A stretch of DNA of 64,000 nucleotides from Arthrobacter sp. MYb214. GTDB lineage: Bacteria > Actinomycetota > Actinomycetes > Actinomycetales > Micrococcaceae. Below are positions 26,101 to 33,578 of the stretch, piece after piece. The translations under genes were made by a program, and so were the position numbers. Location: contig NZ_PCPZ01000003.1 in the NCBI RefSeq assembly GCF_002979865.1, forward strand, positions 372,001 through 436,000, read 5' to 3'. Every line of letters starts with the position of its first letter. The first letter of the stretch is position 1. Under the pieces are notes generated by a model. The model worked only from the letters and a program-made list of their open reading frames with translations, made no database searches and was not told where the DNA came from.

Positions 26101-26684
26101 AAGTTAGCGGCCGGGTCGGACGTCGTGCTGATATTAGCCCGGGTCTTGTGATTACCCTTTATGGCGCCTCGAAACCACGAGATCGCAGCCACTATGAACG
26201 TTTCACTCCATATCATCAACAACTGTATGCGCAAGTTGAACCGACTTCCGTTACCCCTTTTGCAACGCCGGTTTTACGGCGCGCCCTCCACGCCGTGGCT
26301 GTCGCCTTCATCAGACAGACAGTTGACGCTGGAATCGCCCCTTACCCCTTCCCTGCCAAGGAATACAACGATGCTATGGAATTATTGCATGCTAGAGCAC
26401 TACTAGTGGACAAGAAAGAAGCTCCTGCCGTTAAGCAGATAGCAACCGAACGGGCTAAAGAATGGCGTAATTGGCTTCGAACCGAATGGAACGCCAACCC
26501 CGCCCCTTGGGGAGATCCGCTAGAAGGACTAATGCAGTTCGCAGGGACTCTGCCTGATGAAGATCGCAAGTTCCCAATTTGGGATATACCCACAAGTATG
26601 CGAAATGTCGACGCAGAATGCCGACTAACTATTACGACGGCATACGCACTCGAAGATGGCGAAACGACGGAGAGCGAATCATGA
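23193..26684 (+). CDS. drmA: DISARM helicase DrmA
   Basis: A 1163-residue superfamily II helicase of the DrmA family. Motif I FFPTGGGKTEAYLG lies at about 514-527, motif II is DELH at ~728 (IIQDELHLISGPLG) and the later motifs are NIIEVGVDIDRLGL (~943) and QVSGRVGRR (~971). Between motifs I and II is a probable zinc site (LLRCPWCGTEMG ... RCIDPRCLYS). The first ~500 residues are the long N-terminal domain typical of DrmA. DrmA with DrmB binds DNA and blocks phage DNA in DISARM systems. It overlaps the preceding gene by one base and drmB by four. Confidence 0.9.
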   Translation: MSTTEARETIESEIRRELFGPHEGEQSVGRPIDTSSGSVSFASIEDSRGRFYDSVTNQEIISSGTPLTRYGIGVLHGGGNISTEYTQETLDLTQVAGISHNDEDAPGFPVEVLSSSNLAESDSDDFDLTSANSFKPSSMAISFQCRVSDEGLLKLRVDCAYYDRISAKIAGNSKSIDWWVRHPLSLAASIPGNLLIDRIHRLTPVSTTSEQLNPRISPIVQVFSRPVPKSSDANLRLVTLALVNQTPGTGPENTFFQVSFSLAPENKLEITPYLDTQLVDLDEEEQSFELLYRNKRTYAIGHGCAAEWTTTANGSSVSSLRAAALPAHEVVSLTPNVYLTDSRGDYLYDAVGRRQALTISMKQLATGSMEASTQVELLLDSYATWIAARKAEIIGLPSQYHAAAKNHMDKAESALERMRSGWTLVNSSEIAQQAFRWTNEAMLHQQIRSSFPLRKVVRQKDGTIRPDGRHPSLEVPTGRGSWRPFQIAFILASLPELIEPSHHVRETVDLIFFPTGGGKTEAYLGASAISLLARRLRDPNDSGTDTIMRYTLRLLTAQQFLRAASLICVLEDIRSQNERALGSAPFGIGIWLGGSSTPNTWKSAVESYSQLSKNAAAKNPFLLLRCPWCGTEMGTKPKGRNQQDVIGYELVGKKVRLRCIDPRCLYSRRSGLPVHVVDEDIYQAQPSLVIGTVDKFAMTAWKPEARALFGIGDDGTRLLSPPNLIIQDELHLISGPLGSMVGLYETIIGELCTDRRSGKNIVPKIIAATATIRRYEEQVVSLYGRTKTSLFPPHGLEEGRSFFAEPARDDKGRLEPGRRYLGIMSSSLGSMQTVQTRVTAATLQGAAKLPEEKRDGYWTNLNFLNSLRELGNTVSLLESDVPDYLSGLRRRDGITPRWPKRVLELTSRRRSDEIPKAIQELQVNYAPGSDAQDVIDICLASNIIEVGVDIDRLGLMTIVGQPKTTAQYIQVSGRVGRRADISPGLVITLYGASKPRDRSHYERFTPYHQQLYAQVEPTSVTPFATPVLRRALHAVAVAFIRQTVDAGIAPYPFPAKEYNDAMELLHARALLVDKKEAPAVKQIATERAKEWRNWLRTEWNANPAPWGDPLEGLMQFAGTLPDEDRKFPIWDIPTSMRNVDAECRLTITTAYALEDGETTESES

Positions 26685-28588
26685 GCAGCGGTTCAATACG
26701 TAGAGCGCAATTAGTCGCGCCTTTCGGTGTCGGAGCGTTAAGCGTGCTCGTTGACGGCACATCAGTTATTACGGCGGGGCTAGACCACTGGTATGAAAGC
26801 AGCGGTTCGACTCCTGTCGATATAAATGAGTACGAAGCGCACGATTGGAGACTTGAAGCCAGGCTTAAAGTTAACTCGTTTCGGCTTCCCGCGGATTACC
26901 GGCGTTCAAAACCGAGTGAGACTGACCGCAATGTAAAACTCAGCGTTCCCGTACTTCGATTTCCACGCTGGTGTTACTGCATGTACTGCAAGAGGCTTGA
27001 ACTCTCCACTCTGACCATGCAGCATCCCACCAAATGCACGGACGCTAAGCACGCGGATTGGAAACATAAGCCTCGCATGGCGCAGGTACCTTTCGTTGCA
27101 GTTTGCACTAACGGACATTTGGACGACTTTCCATTTAACGAATGGGTTCACAGAACAGACAACCCATCGTGTTTCGGACCGTTGCGTCTCAAATCTATTG
27201 GTGGAGCAGGACTAGATGGGCAACGAGTCGTGTGTGTTTCATGCGAATCTCACCGATCGTTGGGTGGAATAACGCAAACCCGTCGCATCAACGGTGAAGA
27301 ACACAGCATATTAAGCGATAGTTTGTCACCAAAGACTGAAAATCCTTTCCTATGTTCGGGCGCTCGACCTTGGCTCGGGCAGCTTACGGGCAACTGCGAC
27401 AGGCCGCTGCGAGGAGCTTTAAGGGCAGCTGGCAATGTCTATTTCCCAAAAGTTGAATCTTCCATCTATCTGCCACGTAATGTAGGAAAAGTAACTGCAG
27501 AGATGCACGCGCTAATGGACCTGCCATCGGTAAGCGTCATCATGTCGACTCTCCATTCAGTTTTTGGTTCTGAACTAGGCGTAGACGTTCTGCGCAATAG
27601 TTTGCTGAATAAAGTTCCACCAGAGCTATTCCATGCTGCATCTGATGAGGAACTAATGGACGGATATCTCGAACGTTTCGGAGATTCAGGCAAAACGACG
27701 GAAGGCGAAGAGGAATCCGGCAATGAATCACTAAGCGAAACAAACATATGGCGGTATCCCGAGTATCTTCAGATTCGAGAAACACCTAAAGATGTTTTTT
27801 TGACTATTAGCGACCCCGGGATTCATTCAGACCTAGACGATCTCTTGGACCGAGTCAGGTCAGTAGAAGTGCTTCGAGAAACTCGTGCGCTACGTGGTTT
27901 TACGCGAGTTCATGATGACCCACTGACGTTATCTGAAGGCAAAAAGCAACTTCGGAGGCAGCCGCTAGCGCCACAACAAGATTGGCTGCCCGCTTATGTT
28001 GTCAAAGGCGAGGGGATCTACTTTGAGCTCAATGAACAACGACTATCTGCTTGGGAATCCACTCCCGGAGCTCGCGCCAGAGCCCAAAAGATTTCTGATC
28101 GGTACAAAATAGCTGCTGCACAACGTGGGCTTGAAGAACGAGAATTGACACCGAGATTTATATTGATGCATACGCTCGGTCATCTCTTGATCAATGAGTT
28201 GGTTTACACATGCGGGTATAGTTCCGCTTCACTACGGGAGCGGTTATATGTGTCCGAATCTCCTAATAGCCGAATGGCTGGGATACTGATTTACACGGCG
28301 GCGGGTGACTCCGAAGGTACATTGGGGGGCTTAGTTAGAATGGCCCAGACTGATAATCTTAGATCAACCTTCTACTCGGCAATTTCCAAAGCAAAATGGT
28401 GCTCTTCCGACCCTGTTTGCATGGAAACCGGTGCCAAAGGTCAAGGTCCAGACTCATGCAACTTGGCCGCTTGCCACAGTTGTTCACTGGTGCCTGAGAC
28501 TAGTTGTGAAGAATTCAACAGGTTCCTCGACCGAGGATTGGTAATTGGCACCTTAGACGATCCTGCTCTTGGGTATTTTCACCCTTAA
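26681..28588 (+). CDS. drmB: DISARM protein DrmB (DUF1998)
   Basis: A 635-residue DUF1998 protein that forms the core DISARM complex with DrmA. The start SSGSIRRAQLVAPFGVGAL is the conserved N-terminal region. A cysteine cluster RWCYCMYCKRLEL (~98) and VAVCTNGHLDDFPFNEW follow. The C-terminal DUF1998 has HTLGHLLINELVYTCGYSSA, GTLGGLVRMAQ and a cysteine-rich end (WCSSDPVC, CNLAACHSCSLVPETSCEEF), probably metal-binding. The ATGA overlap with drmA fixes the start at 26681. It ends the plus-strand operon; no phospholipase-D gene (drmC) follows. Confidence 0.9.
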   Translation: MSSGSIRRAQLVAPFGVGALSVLVDGTSVITAGLDHWYESSGSTPVDINEYEAHDWRLEARLKVNSFRLPADYRRSKPSETDRNVKLSVPVLRFPRWCYCMYCKRLELSTLTMQHPTKCTDAKHADWKHKPRMAQVPFVAVCTNGHLDDFPFNEWVHRTDNPSCFGPLRLKSIGGAGLDGQRVVCVSCESHRSLGGITQTRRINGEEHSILSDSLSPKTENPFLCSGARPWLGQLTGNCDRPLRGALRAAGNVYFPKVESSIYLPRNVGKVTAEMHALMDLPSVSVIMSTLHSVFGSELGVDVLRNSLLNKVPPELFHAASDEELMDGYLERFGDSGKTTEGEEESGNESLSETNIWRYPEYLQIRETPKDVFLTISDPGIHSDLDDLLDRVRSVEVLRETRALRGFTRVHDDPLTLSEGKKQLRRQPLAPQQDWLPAYVVKGEGIYFELNEQRLSAWESTPGARARAQKISDRYKIAAAQRGLEERELTPRFILMHTLGHLLINELVYTCGYSSASLRERLYVSESPNSRMAGILIYTAAGDSEGTLGGLVRMAQTDNLRSTFYSAISKAKWCSSDPVCMETGAKGQGPDSCNLAACHSCSLVPETSCEEFNRFLDRGLVIGTLDDPALGYFHP

Positions 28589-28607
28589 ATTCATAGGGGT
28601 GGCAAAT

Positions 28608-28651
28608 TCAGGCGATTCGTGAAACATTGGCCCGTTTGACGAATCGCCTGA
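28608..28651. terminator. Bidirectional terminator between drmB and the methyltransferase
   Basis: TCAGGCGATTCGT and ACGAATCGCCTGA form a perfect 13-bp stem with an 18-base loop between two convergent operons. Confidence 0.7.
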
Positions 28652-28706
28652 CATTGAATTAAATTCAATTTCATTATTTAGGTTAGGGAAGTGTAACTGG
28701 ATTAGT

Positions 28707-29978
28707 TTAACTTACTTTGTGAATTGAATTCTCAAAAAATGCGTGCCTAGAATGTTGCTCTTGGCCTACGAACGCCTTGAATCTGCCTATTTTATAGGAC
28801 CACTGAGTTCCAGTCTTGACCCTTTCCATTTCAAAGTCTTTCTCCAAAATAACTAAATGATTTTGAAGCTCACGTATTGTTATGTCAATACCAATGTTAT
28901 CAACGATCTGTCTGGCAGTCTTGAATGAGTCACTGTTTTTGAGGAATTTGTAAACAGGATCCGTAATACGAGAATAATCTTGTTCTTTTTTTATCTCGCT
29001 AGTTCCATTTAAGGCGTCTGCAATAGCGAGGCCTAACGCCCGCGCTACAGGCGGAGGAAACGCATTTCCGATCTGTCGGTATGTGCTCGTCTTTTTGCCA
29101 GCGAAGTTCCATCTAAATTCTCTGCCACCCCATCCTTGGAGTTTTGCCACCATGCCCAAAGTCAGCTTGGGGCCGACTTCGAATTTATCGCCAGGCTGCG
29201 GCGCTGAATCAGCAATCCCCTTTCCGTTGACTCCAAGTTCGGCCCATGCCTGCTTCGCGCGGGTTGGTCCAAGATCCGCCCCACCGTGTTTTTTCGAGCC
29301 GCCCACAATAGTGGGACCGATACCATTAGCGTTCTGCGCCCATTCAGATGCGCCTTCCCACCCATTGGCAGCCATAAGGTTTTTCAGCGCTTTACCAACA
29401 GTTACGTGTGTACTCTTAGGTTCTGGCCAATGGAAGAATTGAAATTCTTTTTGCTCCATCGCGATAAGAACGAATCGCGGACGGAGTTGCGCAACACCAT
29501 AGTCGGAAGAATTAATTAGGCGCCACTCTGCGCGATACCCCAATTCTTCAAACCTGTCTAAAACATGCTGACGGTACCCCGCGAAACGAGGCATGCTCAG
29601 CCCTCGGACGTTTTCCAACATTACAGCTCTTGGTTGAATTACTCCCACTTGTTCAACAGCCCAGGCAAATAAATCGCGCTCGTCACCCGACCCTAACTGC
29701 TTCCCTGCAATGCTGAATGGCGGGCAAGGAACACCACCTGCAAACAGATCTATACGGTATGGAAGGTTACTCGGAGAATAGTCAGCGGGATCCCATACAG
29801 ACCGATTCGCCACATCTCCGACAGCTATGTTCCAGTTCGGACGGTTGAGTCGAAGAGTCGATGCGGCGGTTTCGTCAAGCTCAATAGCGAGCTCGTGGTG
29901 AAACCCCGAACGCTCGAGCCCCAGGGACTGACCGCCGGCGCCTGCACATATCTCGATTACGCGCAATTTGCTATTCAT
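28707..29978 (-). CDS. NaeI-like DNA (cytosine-5) methyltransferase
   Basis: A 423-residue m5C methyltransferase with motifs in order: SAM loop EICAGAGGQSLGLE, catalytic GGVPCPPFS (Cys85), ENV (122-124), QLRPR (164-168) and RQIGNAFPPPVA. The target-recognition stretch TIVGGSKKHGGADLGPTRAK and the segment GLSMPRFAGYR match what I know of M.NaeI, so the predicted target is GCCGGC. A ~95-residue C-terminal extension with winged-helix character is unusual. GAGGAG precedes the ATG at good distance. It protects host DNA from the adjacent endonuclease and may also serve as the DISARM methylase (DrmMII role). Confidence 0.88.
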   Translation of the reverse strand: MNSKLRVIEICAGAGGQSLGLERSGFHHELAIELDETAASTLRLNRPNWNIAVGDVANRSVWDPADYSPSNLPYRIDLFAGGVPCPPFSIAGKQLGSGDERDLFAWAVEQVGVIQPRAVMLENVRGLSMPRFAGYRQHVLDRFEELGYRAEWRLINSSDYGVAQLRPRFVLIAMEQKEFQFFHWPEPKSTHVTVGKALKNLMAANGWEGASEWAQNANGIGPTIVGGSKKHGGADLGPTRAKQAWAELGVNGKGIADSAPQPGDKFEVGPKLTLGMVAKLQGWGGREFRWNFAGKKTSTYRQIGNAFPPPVARALGLAIADALNGTSEIKKEQDYSRITDPVYKFLKNSDSFKTARQIVDNIGIDITIRELQNHLVILEKDFEMERVKTGTQWSYKIGRFKAFVGQEQHSRHAFFENSIHKVS

Positions 29979-30214
29979 TAGAACGCTCCTCTAGCCTGCA
30001 AACACAACGAATGATTCGTTGAAAGGATGGCATCCTCTCCATATTACCGGTTGCAGATACCATCATTTTTCTATTTTCGCCTCCGAATACGACAGTATGA
30101 TGCTCTGGCTTGCGGAGAGGTTCCATTTAGCGATTTATGGAAACTTCGAAACGTGCCGAATTCGTCACGATTCTATTGCAAGCAGCTCTGCGCCAATCAT
30201 GCTGAAATGGCGAA

Positions 30215-31147
30215 TTACTGGTTTCGAATAGTGGGTGCTGGGGCTGCGCTTCCATGGTATCCGGCATCGGCCACCCATCGCCCACCGTCGAGTTCAACGC
30301 TATTGGCCATTGCAATATCTGCCCTGACTACTCTGGTACTTACCAATTCCCCCTCGTGCGGTATTGCGCATCCAAGCTCCAAAGCAATATTGACTTGTCG
30401 CTTGTAGTCCCCCGACAATATTATGATTCCTTCCGACTGCAAGGTACTCCTTGCGCCGCCATTGGCTCGCACACGTTTCATGTAGTCGCTTTGCTGGGCT
30501 ACCGTCGCAACAACATTTCGTGAGATTCTCCGGTTCGTCGCGATCCGGAAAAGCTGATTGATACGCGCTTGCCCACTTCGCGGGGCAAATATTTTTGCCA
30601 CTTCATTCTCTGAAATATGGAGCAGAACGTTTGGTGGCATCGGTGCATCCTTTCGGATCCACCGGATGCGACGCTTACCCAACGCATTTAGCGTGCCCTT
30701 CTGATCGCGGTTCATGCCCACATTGCGGTTCTCCGCCGATGCACGGACTAAACCCATACTCCACTTTGATTTCTCATCACTCGCAACAGAACCAAGTATC
30801 AAGTGATCGATGCTTTCCGGTGGAAGCATCCAACTCCCCGTAGCGGAATACTTGCAATCGACTTCGTGTCCAGCGATCTGATAATCCATCAACAGCCCAT
30901 CGGAAAAATCGAATTCACGTTGAAGATTAATTTCGATAAGTGTGCCGAAATGCGTTTTTTCGGTTTTGTAGAGCTGATCCCACCGATAGCGTCCAGTGCG
31001 TTGTCCGTCATACAATTGGTCGAAGGTTTCTCGGAAGACCTTGGCCATGCGACTCCCCGATGGGTCCTGTTCGACTATCCACCCAATAACTTCTTCAAGT
31101 GCTGAATCATTGTGTGAGAGGTCATGTCCAAGTGGGAGCTCCTGCAT
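30215..31147 (-). CDS. NaeI-like type IIE restriction endonuclease
   Basis: A 310-residue endonuclease. NaeI's catalytic residues E70, D86, D95 and K97 appear here at a constant offset of two: E72 (GTLIEINLQ), D88 (MDYQ), D97 and K99 (VDCKY). The NaeI ligase-like motif with leucine in place of lysine (NaeI L43) is L45-YDGQRTGR. The C-terminal CAP/topoisomerase-like DNA-binding half is present (VVATVAQQSDYMKRVRANGG, EGIIILSGDY). It should need two GCCGGC sites, one as effector. The gene is transcribed toward the methyltransferase, 236 bases before it. The RBS (GGAGG) is unusually close to the ATG, which may keep expression low. Confidence 0.88.
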   Translation of the reverse strand: MQELPLGHDLSHNDSALEEVIGWIVEQDPSGSRMAKVFRETFDQLYDGQRTGRYRWDQLYKTEKTHFGTLIEINLQREFDFSDGLLMDYQIAGHEVDCKYSATGSWMLPPESIDHLILGSVASDEKSKWSMGLVRASAENRNVGMNRDQKGTLNALGKRRIRWIRKDAPMPPNVLLHISENEVAKIFAPRSGQARINQLFRIATNRRISRNVVATVAQQSDYMKRVRANGGARSTLQSEGIIILSGDYKRQVNIALELGCAIPHEGELVSTRVVRADIAMANSVELDGGRWVADAGYHGSAAPAPTIRNQ

Positions 31148-31190
31148 GCCTCCATCGTAACGGAACTAACCCGACAAGTACGCCTCTGAC

Positions 31191-31916
31191 CTAGTCTAAG
31201 AACCCGCGCAGCAGGGTCGCAGTGCCATCAAGATGTTCTTGCATCAGCTTCTTTGCGCTGGCTCCATCGCCGCGGAGGATGGCGTTTAAGATGTCCTCGT
31301 GCTGGCGGCTCGAGTGCGCGATATTCGGCTTCAGGAACGGAATCCGGTCCAGCAGCTCGCTGGTTGCGTCGCGCGCTTCAGCGACAGCTTTTGCCAGCAT
31401 GCTCGAAGCTGACAAATCGGCGATCATGACATGGAGCCGGGCATCCAGCGGCCGGTAGTTCGTCGCGTCGGCCGAATTGACGGCTTCGTGCGCCAGCATC
31501 AAATTATTTCGCTGGGTTGCAGTGAGCGATGCTCCCGCGGCCAATTCAGCTGCGGCAGGTTCCACGACCGATCTGAATGCAAGCACATCCTCAATGCGTG
31601 CACGGTCAGAACCATCCAATGGATTCTCATGCGAATTCGGTTGAGCCGCAACAACCGTTCCGCCGTATCGGCCTCGCTGCACCTGCAAGTAGCCTGCGCT
31701 CTGCAATTCCGCCAACGAGTCGCGCAATGTTGCTCGTGAAACACCCAGGGCTTCAGCAAGTTCCCTCTCCGCAGGCAATTTTTCGCCGGGCGGGAAGACA
31801 CCTAGCCTCATGGCGCGCAACAGTTGCCCGAGGGTCTCCTCGAAGACGTTTCCCCGGCGCACTTGCCCAAGGAACCTCATCCCGTCCCGGGAATCCAATG
31901 GTTTAGTTTCGGCCAT
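31191..31916 (-). CDS. GntR/FadR-type transcriptional regulator (FCD domain)
   Basis: A 241-residue regulator with an N-terminal winged helix (GEKLPAERELAEALGVSRAT, then LRDSLAELQSAGYL) and a C-terminal FCD ligand domain containing the His/Asp metal-site region (DARLHVMIADLS). It is divergent from the amine operon, with a 174-base shared promoter region holding a perfect 16-bp palindrome. Probably represses that operon until its amine or an intermediate binds. Its G+C-rich codon use marks the return to core chromosome right of the defence island. Confidence 0.88.
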   Translation of the reverse strand: MAETKPLDSRDGMRFLGQVRRGNVFEETLGQLLRAMRLGVFPPGEKLPAERELAEALGVSRATLRDSLAELQSAGYLQVQRGRYGGTVVAAQPNSHENPLDGSDRARIEDVLAFRSVVEPAAAELAAGASLTATQRNNLMLAHEAVNSADATNYRPLDARLHVMIADLSASSMLAKAVAEARDATSELLDRIPFLKPNIAHSSRQHEDILNAILRGDGASAKKLMQEHLDGTATLLRGFLD

Positions 31917-32039
31917 GATCTAAGAATGGCACACAATTTGGTTCAAGAAAACACCTTTCATTTTCTCTTACCAGCTCCATCTTCAAACTAACCTATTGAC
32001 TTTCCTTCGTGACCCCTGCCACAGTTGAGCGCATGCAAA

Positions 32040-32055
32040 GGACTGATTTCAGTCC
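32040..32055. promoter_or_regulatory. Palindromic operator candidate for the amine operon
   Basis: GGACTGA-TT-TCAGTCC is a perfect dyad just downstream of a plausible promoter (TTGACT at 31996, CACAGT at 32020). A related half-site, GGACTCATGGACC, follows at 32068-32080. Position fits repression by the divergent GntR protein. Confidence 0.5.
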
Positions 32056-32090
32056 ATTAGATTCAGGACTCATGGACCGAGGAAGCTCAC

Positions 32091-33527
32091 ATGACCAAGA
32101 ATTCACACATCGACTACGCATCGGTCGACAAAGACTATCTACGACATAGGCAGCTCAAGAAAGGCGCCGCAGGTTGGATCCTGCTTGCCGGTTTGGGTAT
32201 TGCCTACGTCATTTCCGGTGATTTTTCAGGCTGGAATCTCGGCTTGGCCGCTGGCGGCTGGGGCGGACTGCTCATTGCCTTCGTGCTGATGGGCATCATG
32301 TACACCTGCATGGTATTCGGTCTTGCCGAAATGTCATCCGCCTTGCCCACCGCGGGCGCAGGTTACGGCTTTGCCCGCAGGGCCATGGGACCACTAGGCG
32401 GTTTCGCCACCGGCATGGCAGTGCTCATCGAGTATGCCGTGGCCCCTGCCGCTATCGCCACCTTCATCGGCGGCTACATCGAGGCCCTCGGCCTGTTCGG
32501 GATGACCAATTCGTGGCCCGTCTACCTGGTCACCTACATTGTTTTCATCGGCATCCACATGTGGGGCGTGGGCGAAGCGCTCAAGCTGATGTTCGGCATC
32601 ACCGCTATCGCCATTGTGGCGCTGGTGGTCACCGTCTTTGGCCTGATACCGCACTTTGAGCCAAGCAACCTCTTCGACATCGTGCCAGACGGTTCGGCCG
32701 GCTCCTCAGCCTTCATGCCGTTCGGCATTTCCGGAACCCTTGCCGCGCTGGTCTTCGGTATCTGGTTCTTCCTCGCAGTAGAGGGTGTCCCCCTTGCCGC
32801 AGAAGAATCGCAAGATCCGAAACGCGATATGCCCAAGGGCATCATCACAGCAGTCATCTTCCTGGTCTTCTCCGGTGCTGCCATGCTCATCCTGGTGCCC
32901 GGAGTCGCGGGAGCCGAAGCCATGAGCGTTTCCGGCTCCCCACTTCCCGAGGCGCTGCGCGAAGCCTACGGGCAGAATTCGGCGCTGGCGAACTTCGTGA
33001 ACTATGCGGGACTGGCAGGTTTGGTGGCCAGCTTCTTCTCTATCGTCTATGCCTACTCCCGGCAGTTGTTCGCCTTGTCCCGTGCCGGCTACTTGCCCCG
33101 GGTGCTCTCGCTTACCGGCTCCCGCCATACACCGTGGGTGGCCCTGCTGGTTCCAGGCACCATCGGATTCATCCTGGCAGCAGTCATCCGCAATGGCGAC
33201 CAGCTGATCAATATCGCGGTCTTCGGAGCCACCGTCTCCTACGTGCTGCTGAATCTAAGCCACATTGTCCTGCGGATCAAGGAACCCGACCTGCCCCGCG
33301 GGTATCGCACCCCGGGCGGCATCGTCACCACTTCCATTGCGCTGGTGCTGGCTGTCATTGCCCTCATCGCAACATTCGTCGTGGACATCCTCGCCGCAGG
33401 AATCACCGCAGGAGTCTTCGTCCTGGCACTCGCGTACTTCTGGTTCTATAGCCGGCATCGCCTGGTTGCTAGCGCGCCCGAAGAAGAATTCGCCATCCTG
33501 GAGTCCGAAGAAAATGCCCTGAAGTAA
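32091..33527 (+). CDS. APC-family amine/amino acid permease, ethanolamine permease-like
   Basis: A 478-residue membrane protein with 12 predicted segments. The first helix region GWILLAGLGIAYVISGDFSGWNLGLAAGGWGG is characteristic of the ethanolamine permease subgroup of the APC superfamily. FFLAVEGVPLAAEESQDPKRDMPKG is the APC consensus loop. It begins a five-gene operon for gamma-glutamylation of an amine, so it most likely imports ethanolamine or a related small amine. Putrescine cannot be excluded. Confidence 0.85.
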   Translation: MTKNSHIDYASVDKDYLRHRQLKKGAAGWILLAGLGIAYVISGDFSGWNLGLAAGGWGGLLIAFVLMGIMYTCMVFGLAEMSSALPTAGAGYGFARRAMGPLGGFATGMAVLIEYAVAPAAIATFIGGYIEALGLFGMTNSWPVYLVTYIVFIGIHMWGVGEALKLMFGITAIAIVALVVTVFGLIPHFEPSNLFDIVPDGSAGSSAFMPFGISGTLAALVFGIWFFLAVEGVPLAAEESQDPKRDMPKGIITAVIFLVFSGAAMLILVPGVAGAEAMSVSGSPLPEALREAYGQNSALANFVNYAGLAGLVASFFSIVYAYSRQLFALSRAGYLPRVLSLTGSRHTPWVALLVPGTIGFILAAVIRNGDQLINIAVFGATVSYVLLNLSHIVLRIKEPDLPRGYRTPGGIVTTSIALVLAVIALIATFVVDILAAGITAGVFVLALAYFWFYSRHRLVASAPEEEFAILESEENALK

Positions 33528-33578
33528 ACCGGTCCCAGGCCACAGAACCAATCCCCGACAATCGAAGGAACATTCTCC

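Noticed and set aside
19032-31147. Standard class 1 or class 2 DISARM annotation
   Set aside because: No SNF2 DrmD, no adenine methylase DrmMI and no HxK phospholipase-D DrmC is present, so a textbook class label would mislead.
12780-31190. Integrase-type genomic island with att sites
   Set aside because: No integrase gene, tRNA gene or matching direct repeats could be seen at the two composition edges.
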